From assembly GCF_002298975.1 (NCBI RefSeq), contig NZ_DBMV01000021.1, positions 186,001-250,000 of the forward strand: a stretch of 64,000 bases of DNA, given 5' to 3'. Positions 43,381-52,359 of this stretch are shown in pieces. How positions within the stretch are numbered: position 1 is the first letter of the stretch; each line of letters starts with the position of its first letter. The notes beneath the pieces are model-generated. The model did not search any database and was not told the origin of the DNA. It saw nothing but the letters and a program-made list of their open reading frames with translations. Source of the DNA: Ralstonia sp. UBA689 (lineage in GTDB: Bacteria > Pseudomonadota > Gammaproteobacteria > Burkholderiales > Burkholderiaceae). The position numbers were made by a program, and so were the translations under genes.

Positions 43381-44307
43381 ATGAAGACCAAGTTGATGGC
43401 CGTTGCCGCACTTGCCCTGTTTGCCGCGCCGCTGGCGCATGCCGAGAAGATCGGCGTGGCCATTGCGCAGTTTGATGACACGGGCCTGACCATCCTGCGC
43501 AATGGCGTGACCGATGCCGCCAAAAAACAGGGCGTGGTCGTGCAGATTGAGGATGCCGGCAGCGATGTGGGCAAACAGCTCAGCCAAGTCCAGAACATGA
43601 TTGCGCAGAAGGTGGACGCGATCATCGTTAACCCGGTTGACACCGATGCCACGCCCAAGATCACCAAGATGGCGACGGCGGCCAAGATTCCGTTGGTCTA
43701 CGTGAACCGCAGGCCGGTCGATTTCGACAAACTGCCGGCTGGCGTGGCGGTGGTGGCGTCCGACGAGAAGCTGTCGGGCACGCTGCAGGCGCAGCAGGTG
43801 TGCAAGCTGTTGGGCGGCAAGGGCGATGTGCTGGTACTGATGGGCGAGTTGTCCAATGAGTCGGCACGCGCCCGCACCAAGGACATCGAAGAGGTGATCG
43901 CCACCAAGGAATGCGCCGGCATGAAGATCGTCGACCGGCGTGAAGGCAAGTGGAGCCGCACACAGGGCCAAGACATCACGATGAACTGGCTGAGTTCCGG
44001 CGCCAAGTTTGACGCCATTCTCTCCAATAACGATGAAATGGCGATCGGCGCGATCACCGCATTGAAGGCGGCCCGCAAGTGGACGCCCAAGACCATCGTG
44101 GCCGGCATTGACGCCACGCCCGACGGCATTGCCTCGATGAAGGCGGGCGACCTTAAGGTCTCCGTGTTCCAGAACCTGAGCGGGCAGGGCGCCGGCGCGG
44201 TGGATGCAGCGCTCAAGCTGGCGAAGAAGCAGCCGGTGGAGCGCTACGTGAATGTGCCGTTCGAGCTCGTCACGCCAGAAAACCTTGCCCAGTACAGCAA
44301 GCACTGA
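43381..44307 (+). CDS. sugar ABC transporter substrate-binding protein (probable myo-inositol)
   Basis: Periplasmic binding protein of the ribose/xylose (type I, peripla_BP_4) class, 308 residues. The signal peptide (MKTKLMAVAALALFAAPLAHA) is followed by EKIGVAIAQFDDTGLTILRNG, the hinge-side DAIIVNPVDTDATPKI and the SNNDEMAIGA ligand-binding motif. It is first in an importer operon with the ATPase and permease, divergent from iolC. Inositol as ligand is inferred from the locus; binding proteins of this class transport myo-inositol in Caulobacter and Sinorhizobium (IbpA). Confidence 0.9.
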   Translation: MKTKLMAVAALALFAAPLAHAEKIGVAIAQFDDTGLTILRNGVTDAAKKQGVVVQIEDAGSDVGKQLSQVQNMIAQKVDAIIVNPVDTDATPKITKMATAAKIPLVYVNRRPVDFDKLPAGVAVVASDEKLSGTLQAQQVCKLLGGKGDVLVLMGELSNESARARTKDIEEVIATKECAGMKIVDRREGKWSRTQGQDITMNWLSSGAKFDAILSNNDEMAIGAITALKAARKWTPKTIVAGIDATPDGIASMKAGDLKVSVFQNLSGQGAGAVDAALKLAKKQPVERYVNVPFELVTPENLAQYSKH

Positions 44308-44371
44308 CCCGCGACTGCACGTCGCGCGGGCCGCGATGCGCCGGCCCGTGTTCGCTTCCCGAGGAGTGCTC

Positions 44372-45937
44372 ATGTCCCTTGCCATGTCGGATCGGCTGAC
44401 GTCTCGTCAAGACGTGCCATCCCCTTCGTTCAGCCCGTCCACTTCAGCTGCTGCGGATTGCCTGCTGGAAGTCCGTGGCGTGCGCAAGTCGTTTCCTGGC
44501 GTTGCCGCGCTCGACAACGTGCAGTTCCGCCTGCGTCGCGGCACCGTGCACGCGTTGATGGGCGAGAACGGTGCCGGCAAGTCTACCTTGATGAAGATCA
44601 TTGCCGGCGTCTACACGCCGGATGCGGGTGAAATTCGCATCCAGGGCACGCCCACCAAGCTGGACGGCCCCCTCGATGCGCTCAACCGCGGCATCGCGAT
44701 GATCCATCAGGAGCTGAACCTGATGCCGTACATGACTGTGGCGGAGAACATCTGGATCCGCCGCGAGCCGAAGAACCGCTTTGGTCTGGTCGACCATGCC
44801 GAGTTGCGCCGGCGCACGCAAACGTTGTTCGAGTGCTTGTCGATTGACATCGATCCAGAAGCCGAGGTGCGCACGCTCTCGGTTGCCAGCCGGCAGATGG
44901 TGGAGATCGCCAAGGCGGTCTCGTTCGACTCCGACGTGCTGATCATGGACGAGCCTACCTCGGCGCTGAGCGAGACGGAGGTCAGCCATCTGTTCCGCAT
45001 CATTCGCCAATTGCGCGCGCAGGGCAAAGGCATCGTCTACATCACGCACAAGATGGACGAGCTGTTTGAAATTGCCGACGAGTTCTCGGTGTTTCGTGAC
45101 GGCAAGTACATCGGCACCCATGCATCCACCGATGTCACGCGCGACGACATCATCCGCATGATGGTTGGGCGTGAGATCACGCAGATGTTTCCGAAGGAGC
45201 ACGTGCCGATTGGCGATGTGGTGCTGTCGGTCAAGAACCTGAGCTTGCAGGGCGCGTTCCGCGATGTGAGTTTTGATCTGCACGCGGGCGAGATTCTGGG
45301 CGTGGCGGGGCTCGTTGGTTCGGGGCGTTCGAACGTGGCGGAGGCCCTGTTTGGCGTGGTGCCCGCCACGAGCGGCGAGATTCGCCTGGACGGTGAGTTG
45401 GTCAGGATCCACATGCCCGCGCAGGCGATGAAGCTCGGGATGGCGTTCCTGACCGAAGACCGCAAGGATACCGGCTGTTTTCTGAGCCTCGACCTGCTGG
45501 CCAACATGGAAGCGGCCGTCTTACACAACCGTTATGTGAAAGCCGGCTTTGTCCGCCGCACTGCGCTGCGGCAAGACTGCGAGGCGATGAGCCGCACGCT
45601 ACGCGTAAAAGCGCCAGGCCTGCATGAAGAAATCCAAAACCTGTCGGGCGGCAATCAGCAGAAGGTGCTGATCGGGCGCTGGCTGCTGACCGAGCCGAGG
45701 GTGCTGATTCTCGACGAACCGACGCGCGGCATCGACGTGGGCGCGAAGGCCGAGATCCACCGCCTAGTGAGTGCGCTCGCCGCCAAGGGCGTGGCAGTGC
45801 TGATGATCTCGTCGGAACTGCCGGAGGTGTTGGGCATGAGCGACCGGATCATGGTCATGCACGAAGGCCGCGTGACAGGCATCGTCGACCGCAAGGACGC
45901 AAATCAGGTTCGCATCATGGAGTTGGCGTCTCGCTAA
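44372..45937 (+). CDS. sugar ABC transporter ATP-binding protein (two ABC domains)
   Basis: A 521-residue fused ATPase of the RbsA/MglA/IatA type. The first domain has Walker A GENGAGKST near residue 63, signature LSVASRQMVE and Walker B LIMDEPTSAL. The second has a degenerate Walker A (GLVGSGRSN), signature LSGGNQQK and Walker B LILDEPTRGID. That asymmetry is normal for this class. GAGGAG precedes ATG 44372, 64 nt after the binding-protein gene. It powers the importer with the permease downstream. Confidence 0.94.
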   Translation: MSLAMSDRLTSRQDVPSPSFSPSTSAAADCLLEVRGVRKSFPGVAALDNVQFRLRRGTVHALMGENGAGKSTLMKIIAGVYTPDAGEIRIQGTPTKLDGPLDALNRGIAMIHQELNLMPYMTVAENIWIRREPKNRFGLVDHAELRRRTQTLFECLSIDIDPEAEVRTLSVASRQMVEIAKAVSFDSDVLIMDEPTSALSETEVSHLFRIIRQLRAQGKGIVYITHKMDELFEIADEFSVFRDGKYIGTHASTDVTRDDIIRMMVGREITQMFPKEHVPIGDVVLSVKNLSLQGAFRDVSFDLHAGEILGVAGLVGSGRSNVAEALFGVVPATSGEIRLDGELVRIHMPAQAMKLGMAFLTEDRKDTGCFLSLDLLANMEAAVLHNRYVKAGFVRRTALRQDCEAMSRTLRVKAPGLHEEIQNLSGGNQQKVLIGRWLLTEPRVLILDEPTRGIDVGAKAEIHRLVSALAAKGVAVLMISSELPEVLGMSDRIMVMHEGRVTGIVDRKDANQVRIMELASR

Positions 45938-45973
45938 GCCGGGTGATCGGGTCAATGTATGGAGACAAATGAA

Positions 45974-46999
45974 ATGGGAACGTGCAATTCAATCGCGCAA
46001 GCGCCCCTCGCGATGGGTAAATCGCGGCGCGCAAAGTGGCCACGGGAGCTGAGCATCTTCCTGGTGCTGATCGGCATCAGCCTGTTCTTCGAGGCAGTGG
46101 GCTGGGCCGTTGTCGGCCAGAGCTTTCTGTTCAATGCGGAGCGGCTGCAGATCATCATTTTGCAGATGGCGGTGATCGGCATCATCGCCGTGGGCGTGAA
46201 CCTCGTCATCATCACCAGCGGAATCGACCTGTCGTCTGGCTCGGTGGTGGCTGCTGCTGCGGTGGTATCCGCAAGCTTGGCGCAGGTGTCGGATTTTCCG
46301 CGCGCAGTGTTCCCGCATCTGACCGATCTGCCGATCATCTGGCCGGTGCTGGCGGGCGTGTTCGTGGGCTTGCTGGTGGGTCTGATCAACGGGTCGTTGA
46401 TTGCCTACACGGGCATTCCGCCCTTTATTGCGACACTGGGCACGATGGTGGCGGCGCGCGGCTTTGCCAAGTGGTTCACTAACGGCACGCCGGTGTCGAT
46501 GCTGACCGATGAGTTTGCAGCCATTGGCGCGGGCGCAAATCCGGTGATCATCTTCTTGGTGATTGCCGCAATCTTCCACGTGGTGCTGCGCTACACGCGC
46601 TTCGGCAAGTTTACCTATGCAATTGGCGCCAACCGTCAGGCGGCCATCGTGTCGGGCATCAACGTGCATCGTCAATTGATTGGGGTCTACACCATTGCTG
46701 GCGTGCTGAGCGGCATTGCCGGCACGGTGACGGCGGCGCGCGCCATCTCGGGGCAGTCGGGCATGGGCGTCATGTATGAGCTGGATGCCATCGCGGCGGT
46801 GGTGATCGGCGGTACATCGCTGACGGGCGGCCTGGGGCGCATTACGGGCACGGTGATCGGCGTGCTGATCCTGGGCGTGATGACGTCGGGTTTCACCTTC
46901 ATCCGCATCGATGCGTATTACCAGGAGATGGTCAAGGGAGCCATCATCGTCGCTGCCGTCGTGGCCGATCAATACCGTAACAAGAAGAAGCGCCGTTGA
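45974..46999 (+). CDS. sugar ABC transporter permease
   Basis: Inner-membrane subunit of the RbsC/IatP type, 341 residues, with about eight to ten hydrophobic segments. The family motif GIDLSSGSVVAAAAVV near residue 85, NGSLIAYTGIPPFIATLGTM near 145, and GGTSLTGGLGRITGT near 283 are seen. ATG 45974 has GGAG 9 nt upstream; ATG 45959, five codons earlier, lacks a site. It closes the importer unit. Confidence 0.93.
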   Translation: MGTCNSIAQAPLAMGKSRRAKWPRELSIFLVLIGISLFFEAVGWAVVGQSFLFNAERLQIIILQMAVIGIIAVGVNLVIITSGIDLSSGSVVAAAAVVSASLAQVSDFPRAVFPHLTDLPIIWPVLAGVFVGLLVGLINGSLIAYTGIPPFIATLGTMVAARGFAKWFTNGTPVSMLTDEFAAIGAGANPVIIFLVIAAIFHVVLRYTRFGKFTYAIGANRQAAIVSGINVHRQLIGVYTIAGVLSGIAGTVTAARAISGQSGMGVMYELDAIAAVVIGGTSLTGGLGRITGTVIGVLILGVMTSGFTFIRIDAYYQEMVKGAIIVAAVVADQYRNKKKRR

Positions 47000-47042
47000 T
47001 TGCCGCTCCCACGCGCACACCCTAACGCCCCAAGGAATCGGA

Positions 47043-47357
47043 ATGACGATCGCGCTGGACACTTACATGTTCCGCCACACGCCACTCGGTGCATTGCCGG
47101 GGGCGGTGGCTGGAGTTGGCTACGATCAGATCGAGCTGTCACCGCGCAGCGATTTTCTCGATTGATGGGGCATGTCCCGTGCTACGCGCGAGCAAATGGC
47201 GGCGTTCGAGCAGGCGATGCGATCGTGCGGCGTGGGGCGGGCATCGTTGCAGCCGATGTACCGCTGGGCCAGCCCGTTTGAAGGCGAGCGGAAATGGACC
47301 ATGCACGCCGCGTTGCAACGCTGTCTCGATCGTCATTTCAGCAGCGTCGCGCGCTGA
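47043..47357 (+). pseudogene. decayed sugar phosphate isomerase/epimerase (TIM barrel)
   Basis: An ATG with AAGGAA upstream opens MTIALDTYMFRHTPLGALPG and continues AVAGVGYDQIELSPRSDFLD, then an in-frame TGA at 47163. The same frame carries on with WGMSRATREQMAAFEQAMRS, CGVGRASLQPMYRWASPFEGER and stops at 47357. This is the N-terminal third of an AP-endonuclease-2-type sugar isomerase. The remaining two thirds are gone: 30 nt later the next gene begins. Both a nonsense mutation and a large 3' deletion are therefore present. It sits between the importer and iolI. Confidence 0.8.
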
Positions 47358-47387
47358 GCCAAGCTGAACCTATTGCTTCCATTGACC

Positions 47388-48245
47388 ATGAACCACCGCA
47401 TTCCATTTGCCATCAATCGGATCAGTGCGCCGCGCCAGTCGTTCAGCGATTTTCTTGCCATGTGCAAGCGGCTTGGCGTGTCGGCCGTCGAAATCCGCAA
47501 CGACCTGAAGGACACCGAGATCAGCGACGGCACGCCGGCCCCTAACCTGAAGGGGTTGGCCGAGCAAGCCGGCATTACCATCCGCTCTATCAACGCGTTG
47601 TATCCGTTCGACGTGTTCGATGCCGCACTGGAAACCAAAGCGCGCTTGCTGGCGGTCTATGCGCGCGCGTGTGGCGCCCAGGCGCTGGTGATGTGCCCGC
47701 TCAACAGCCGAGACGATATGCGCACCGAAACCGAGCGCCGCCGCGCTTTGGTAGACGCACTACGCAAGCTGCGTCCGATCCTGGACGACCAGGGTATCGA
47801 AGGGCTGGTTGAACCACTGGGCTTTGAGGAATGTGCGCTGCGCCGCAAGTCCGACGCCGTTGAGGCGATTTACGCCGCCGCCGGTGAACGGCACTTCAAG
47901 CTCGTGCACGACACGTTCCACCACCACTTGGCGGGTGAGGACATTTTCTTTCCCGATTTGACGGGGCTGGTGCATGTGTCGGGCGTGGAATCGCCGGCGC
48001 TGGATCGCCGCGACATGCGCGATGGCCATCGCGTGCTGGTCGGACAGGCTGATCGACTGGGCAACATCCACCAACTGCGCACGCTGCTGGATCGTGGCTA
48101 CAAGGGCTTGGTGTCGTTCGAGCCGTTCGCCGCCGAGGTGATGGAAGCGGAAAACAGCGAGGAGCTGCTCGCCCAGAGCATGCACCACGTCAACAACGCT
48201 CTGTTTGACAGGTTGAACATTTTGAATAACGAGGAAACGGTATGA
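47388..48245 (+). CDS. iolI: TIM-barrel isomerase, probable 2-keto-myo-inositol isomerase (IolI-like)
   Basis: A 285-residue xylose-isomerase-like TIM barrel. Metal-site regions are EPLGFEECALR near residue 141, LVHDTFHHHLAGE near 172, and SFEPFAAE near 244, with HVSGVE near 198. The start MNHRIPFAINRIS at 47388 is preferred over a codon 5 residues upstream. It overlaps iolG by 4 nt (ATGA), so the pair is translated together. IolI interconverts inosose isomers, which would feed stereoisomers such as D-chiro-inositol into the pathway; assignment is from fold and position. Confidence 0.8.
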   Translation: MNHRIPFAINRISAPRQSFSDFLAMCKRLGVSAVEIRNDLKDTEISDGTPAPNLKGLAEQAGITIRSINALYPFDVFDAALETKARLLAVYARACGAQALVMCPLNSRDDMRTETERRRALVDALRKLRPILDDQGIEGLVEPLGFEECALRRKSDAVEAIYAAAGERHFKLVHDTFHHHLAGEDIFFPDLTGLVHVSGVESPALDRRDMRDGHRVLVGQADRLGNIHQLRTLLDRGYKGLVSFEPFAAEVMEAENSEELLAQSMHHVNNALFDRLNILNNEETV

Positions 48246-49255
48246 CTTTGCAAATTGGTGTGATTGGCTGCGGCGCAATCGGCCAGGACCACATTCGGCG
48301 ATTGACGCGCACGCTGTCCGGCGCGCGCGTGGTGGCGGTGACGGACATCGACCCGATGCAGGCGCGCAGCGCCGTGTCGAACTACGGCCTGAATGCCGAG
48401 GTGTATACAAACGGTCATGACTTGATCGAAGCGTCGGACGTGCAGGCGGTGCTTGTCACGTCGTGGGGCCCGACGCACGAAGAGTTTGTGCTGAAGGCGA
48501 TTGCGCACGGCAAGCCGGTGTTCTGCGAGAAGCCGCTGGCGGTCACGGCCGAGGGCTGCATGCGGATCGTCCAGGCGGAACAGGCACACGGCCGCCGATT
48601 GGTGCAGGTTGGCTTCATGCGCCCGTATGACCAGGGCTACCGCGCGCTCAAGCAGGTGATCGACAGCGGTACGATCGGCGCACCGCTGATGTTGCATTGC
48701 GCGCACCGCAACCCGACGGTGGGTGAGCGCTATACGACCGACATGGCCATCACCGACACGCTCATCCACGAGCTGGATGTGCTGCGCTGGCTGATTGATG
48801 AAGACTACGTGAGCGCGCAGGTCGTGTATCCGAAGAAGAGCCGCCACGCGGCATCGCATCTGGCGGATCCGCAGATCGTGTTGCTGGAAACGGCTGGCGG
48901 CGTGCGCATCGACGTCGAGATTTTCGTCAATTGCCAATACGGCTACGACATCCAGTGCGAGGTGGTGGGCGAGGTCGGCATTGCCAAGTTGCCGGACCCG
49001 CAGGCGGTGTCGCTCAAGCATGGTGCCAAGCTGGCAACCGACATCCTGGTCGACTGGAAGGACCGCTTTATCGCGGCTTACGACGTTGAGTTGCAAGCGT
49101 TCATCGACGGTGTGCAAGGCGGCACGTTGACTGGCCCATCGGCATGGGACGGCTACGCCGCAGCGGTAGCTGCCGATGCGTGTGTGCGTGCGCAGACGAG
49201 CGGCGCAGTCGAGCGCATCGAGATTGCTGAACGGCCGGCGTTCTATCGCGCCTGA
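48242..49255 (+). CDS. iolG: inositol 2-dehydrogenase
   Basis: NAD-dependent enzyme of the Gfo/Idh/MocA family that oxidises myo-inositol to 2-keto-myo-inositol, the entry step. The Rossmann motif GVIGCGAIGQDHIRRL opens the protein, CEKPLA is near residue 98, and the catalytic region DTLIHELDVLRWL is near 173-185. It is 337 residues, the length of IolG. The start overlaps iolI. A pseudogene follows. Confidence 0.93.
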   Translation: MTLQIGVIGCGAIGQDHIRRLTRTLSGARVVAVTDIDPMQARSAVSNYGLNAEVYTNGHDLIEASDVQAVLVTSWGPTHEEFVLKAIAHGKPVFCEKPLAVTAEGCMRIVQAEQAHGRRLVQVGFMRPYDQGYRALKQVIDSGTIGAPLMLHCAHRNPTVGERYTTDMAITDTLIHELDVLRWLIDEDYVSAQVVYPKKSRHAASHLADPQIVLLETAGGVRIDVEIFVNCQYGYDIQCEVVGEVGIAKLPDPQAVSLKHGAKLATDILVDWKDRFIAAYDVELQAFIDGVQGGTLTGPSAWDGYAAAVAADACVRAQTSGAVERIEIAERPAFYRA

Positions 49256-49290
49256 AATCGCGTTAGAACTCGGGCGGCACCCGTATGGCT

Positions 49291-50018
49291 ATGAAGATTG
49301 CCTGTTCCCCCTCCCCCCCGTTGTTGGGGCGTGGACGACGTGAGGAACCGGCACCAGTCGTCGTGACACGAGGTCTTGTCCGATGCGTCGAAGGCGGGGG
49401 GGGGGGCTCCGGCATTGAGCTGGATCCCTATGGATGCATTCCGTTGGACGTGGACTTCGCGCGCGCTGAGTTGGGCGGGAGGCGCTTGAGCATCACGGCG
49501 GGCACGATCCTCGATGACCTCGTGTCACCGCTGAACTCGACGAGTCTGCTGCGTTGGGCGCGCGATATCTGCGCGCTGATTCAGCAACTGCTGTCGGTGC
49601 TGGCGCAGCCCGGGCAGCGTTATCCCGCGCCGTCTGGTGGTGATGGACTGGTGCCACCAGTGCGCGACCAAGCTGCAGGCCGAAACGGCGGGCCTGCGTT
49701 TCGATACCGGTCACTTGTACGACTTCGGCTTGGACCCGGTGACCTGGCTGGGCGGGCATGCCGCGCGCCTCGGTTATGTGTATTTCGAAGACATCCGTCT
49801 TCTAACCTACCAACAGGTGCTGGGCGGGCGAATCGCCTTCTTTGACGCGTGCGCGCGCGGCGTGATGTGTCGGGGCGAGCTCGATTATCCGGCCATCAAG
49901 CGCACCTTGAGCGGGCTACATCACGATCGAACAGGAGCGCGATCCGTGCAATGCCGGCTCCGGCCTGCGCGATGTGGCGGCGAGCCGCGAATTCCTCGCC
50001 GCCGTGGGTTTTGCCTGA
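49291..50018 (+). pseudogene. decayed inosose dehydratase-like TIM-barrel gene
   Basis: The sequence encodes one protein spread over three frames. MKIACSP starts it; a C-run shifts the frame to WGVDDVRNRHQSS, followed by TGA where the family has Trp. The frame resumes HEVLSDASKAG, crosses an 11-G tract (49396-49406), and runs IELDPYGCIPLDVDFARAEL to QPGQRYPAP. A second shift near 49630 leads to LVVMDW, then AGLRFDTGHLYDFGLDPVTW with about 80 residues missing between. A third shift near 49917 gives YITIEQERDP to LAAVGF and TGA at 50016. The family is IolE/xylose-isomerase-like. It is clearly non-functional. Confidence 0.82.
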
Positions 50019-50042
50019 CAACATAAGAGGAACACAAATACC

Positions 50043-51215
50043 ATGATCGACGGACAAAGCTTGCTGGGGCATTCGATTCCCTGGGGCATGGTTGGCGGCG
50101 GCTTGAACAGCCAGATTGGCTATGTGCACCGTTCGGCAGCGCTGCGCGATGACAACTTCCAACTGGTGGCCGGCGCGTTTGATATTGACCCAGAGCGCGG
50201 CTGCCAATTTGGCCAGCGGCTTGGCGTGGCGGAGGAGCGTTGCTACGCGGATTACCGCGCGATGTTCGAGGCCGAAGCGCGCCGCCCGGACGGCATTCGC
50301 GCGGTTTCGATTGCTACGCCCAACAATACGCACTTCGAAATCTGCAAGGCCGCGCTTAATACCGGTCTGCACGTGGTCTGCGAGAAGCCGCTGTGCTTCA
50401 CCACGGCCGAGGCGGAAGAGCTGCAGCGACTCTCGCGCGAGAAGGGCAAGATCGTGGGCGTGGCCTATGGCTACTCCGGCCACCAGTTGATTGAGCAGGC
50501 GCGCGAGATGATCGCGCGCGGCGATCTGGGCGAGATCCGCATCGTGCAGATGCAGTTCTCGCACGGTTTTCACAGTGAGGGCGTGGAGGCGGCGAACCCG
50601 GCCGCGCGCTGGCGCATGGACCCAAAGTTTGCCGGGCCGAGCTACGTGCTGGGCGACATCGGCACGCATCCGCTGTACCTGTCCGAGGTGATGCTGCCGG
50701 CGTTGCAGATCAAGCGGTTGCTGTGTTCGCGGCAGAGCTTCGTGAAGAGCCGCGCGCCGCTGGAGGACAACGCCTTCACGATCATGGAGTACGACGGCGG
50801 CGCGGTCGGTTATGTCTGGTCGTGCGCGGTGAATGCCGGGTCGACGCACAATCAGAAGATTCGCGTGATTGGCGCCAAGGCTAGCCTGGAATGGTGGGAT
50901 GAGCACCCGAACCAACTGCGCTACGAGGTGCAGGGGCAGCCGGCACAGGTGCTCGATCGCGGTATGGGCTACCTGCATCCGATCGCGCTGCATGACGACC
51001 GCATCAGCGCAGGGCATCCGGAAGGGTTATTCGACGCGTGGTCCAACCTGTACACCCGCTTCGCATTGGCCATGGATGCAACCGACCGCGACGATCAGGC
51101 CGCGCTGCAGGCGATCCGCTACCCCGACGTGCACGCGGGCGTGGATGGAGTGCGCTGGGTGGAGAACTGCGTGCGCTCGGCCGATGCAGGCGGCGTGTGG
51201 GTGGATTACCTCTGA
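50043..51215 (+). CDS. Gfo/Idh/MocA family oxidoreductase
   Basis: A 390-residue NAD(P)-dependent dehydrogenase longer than IolG and only distantly related to it. The nucleotide-binding motif is GMVGGGLNSQIG near residue 15, SIATPNNTHFEI near 92, CEKPLCFT near 113, and the active-site region GPSYVLGDIGTHPLYL near 199. An AAGAGGAA site lies before the ATG. Enzymes of this size class in iol loci act on scyllo-inositol or on inositol-like rings. Exact substrate unknown. It ends about 165 nt before the RpiR gene. Confidence 0.85.
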   Translation: MIDGQSLLGHSIPWGMVGGGLNSQIGYVHRSAALRDDNFQLVAGAFDIDPERGCQFGQRLGVAEERCYADYRAMFEAEARRPDGIRAVSIATPNNTHFEICKAALNTGLHVVCEKPLCFTTAEAEELQRLSREKGKIVGVAYGYSGHQLIEQAREMIARGDLGEIRIVQMQFSHGFHSEGVEAANPAARWRMDPKFAGPSYVLGDIGTHPLYLSEVMLPALQIKRLLCSRQSFVKSRAPLEDNAFTIMEYDGGAVGYVWSCAVNAGSTHNQKIRVIGAKASLEWWDEHPNQLRYEVQGQPAQVLDRGMGYLHPIALHDDRISAGHPEGLFDAWSNLYTRFALAMDATDRDDQAALQAIRYPDVHAGVDGVRWVENCVRSADAGGVWVDYL

Positions 51216-51300
51216 AAGGGGGCTTGCCACGCTGAGCCCTGCGCGGCGGCTTAGGGCATCCCCCACCCTTGCCGCATCCCGTTGCAGCCGGGAACCGGCT

Positions 51301-51306
51301 TAGAAT
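51301..51306 (+). promoter_or_regulatory. candidate -10 element of the RpiR gene
   Basis: TAGAAT, 74 nt upstream of the proposed start. The -35 region is poor. Confidence 0.3.
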
Positions 51307-51380
51307 GGGCCCGAACCTTTTCTATAGCTTTCCCGACTTCCTTGACGAGCCCAGGCCCGATTCTCGAGCGAACGCACCGA

Positions 51381-52301
51381 ATGCCTGGACCACCCAAATC
51401 ACGCCGTCCGATGCACCCAACCGAGCAACCGCCTGAAAACGTCGACGCGTTTCTGCAGCGCTTGACGCAGGAATATGACGCACTGAGCAATCGCTTGAAG
51501 CTGATTGCTCGCTATGTTGAAACCCACCGGGATCACCTCGGCCTGGAGGGCATTCAATCGTTGGCCGCCCAGTGCGGCGTGCAGCCCTCTGCCGTGGTGC
51601 GCTTTGCCCAGCATTTCGGCTTCACGGGTTTTTCCGAGATGCAGCGGCTGTTTCGCGAGGGGATCGCCCAACAAATTGCACCAGGCCGCGACTACAACCT
51701 CCGTCTGCGCGATGTGATTGAATCCGGTTCGGCCACCCTGCAGCCGGAGCAGATTGTCGATGCGTTCATCCAGGGTAGTGTGGCTGGCATGCAGCATCTG
51801 CGCCAGGCGCTGGACCCGCAGGCATTTGCGCAGGCGGTCGACATGCTGGCTGATACCCAGGCGATCTGGATTGTGGGTTCGCGGCGCTCGTTTTCTGTGG
51901 CTGTGTATCTCGACTACGCATTGCAGCACACGGACAAGCGCGTTGGCCTGTTCAGCGCACTGGGCAGCATGCATCTGGGGCAGATTCGCTCGGTGCGCGA
52001 AGGCGATGTGCTGATCGTGATTTCGTTCATGCCGTATGCGGATGAGACTCTGGAGGTGGCCCAGCAGGCGGCTCAGCGTGGCGCGCGCGTTATCGCCATC
52101 ACCGATAGCCGCATGAGCCCGCTCGCCCGCCTGGCCGAAGTCACGCTGGTCGTGCAAGACAGCACCACGTTCGGCTTTCGCGCGCTGACGGCCACGATGG
52201 GTCTCGCGCAGAGCCTGTTCATCGCTTTGGCGTATCGGCTCGAACTTTCATTCCGGCACACTTCACACAGCGGCGATGGCGAACACGACAAGATGACTTA
52301 A
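51381..52301 (+). CDS. iolR: RpiR family regulator, probable IolR
   Basis: A 306-residue regulator with an N-terminal RpiR helix-turn-helix (about residues 20-95; LSNRLKLIARYVETHRDHLG, then SLAAQCGVQPSAVVRFAQHFGF). A C-terminal SIS sugar-phosphate-sensing domain (about 135-270; IWIVGSRRSFSVAVYLDYAL, VISFMPYADETLEVAQQAA, VIAITDS) follows. RpiR-type IolR proteins of rhizobia repress inositol genes and respond to a pathway intermediate, so local control of both iol operons is likely. ATG 51381 or 51411 are both possible starts. It is convergent with mmsA. Confidence 0.87.
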   Translation: MPGPPKSRRPMHPTEQPPENVDAFLQRLTQEYDALSNRLKLIARYVETHRDHLGLEGIQSLAAQCGVQPSAVVRFAQHFGFTGFSEMQRLFREGIAQQIAPGRDYNLRLRDVIESGSATLQPEQIVDAFIQGSVAGMQHLRQALDPQAFAQAVDMLADTQAIWIVGSRRSFSVAVYLDYALQHTDKRVGLFSALGSMHLGQIRSVREGDVLIVISFMPYADETLEVAQQAAQRGARVIAITDSRMSPLARLAEVTLVVQDSTTFGFRALTATMGLAQSLFIALAYRLELSFRHTSHSGDGEHDKMT

Positions 52302-52306
52302 GCGTT

Positions 52307-52345
52307 GAGCGCGGCGGGGTGTCGACGCGATGCCCCGCCGCGCTC
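52307..52345. terminator. 13-bp hairpin between convergent iolR and mmsA
   Basis: A perfect GC-rich stem (52307-52319 with 52333-52345) and 13-nt loop, lying 6 nt after iolR and 15 nt before the end of mmsA. There is no T-run, so it may act as a transcript-end stabiliser or block convergent read-through. Confidence 0.6.
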
Positions 52346-52359
52346 GGGTTCAGCCCACG

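Noticed and set aside
47163..47165. In-frame TGA read as selenocysteine
   Set aside because: The family has no Cys or Sec at this position, no SECIS-like hairpin is visible after it, and the 3' two thirds of the gene are missing anyway.
49396..49406. G11 tract as a phase-variation switch
   Set aside because: The gene carries a nonsense codon, other frameshifts and a deletion, so changing the tract length could not restore a product.
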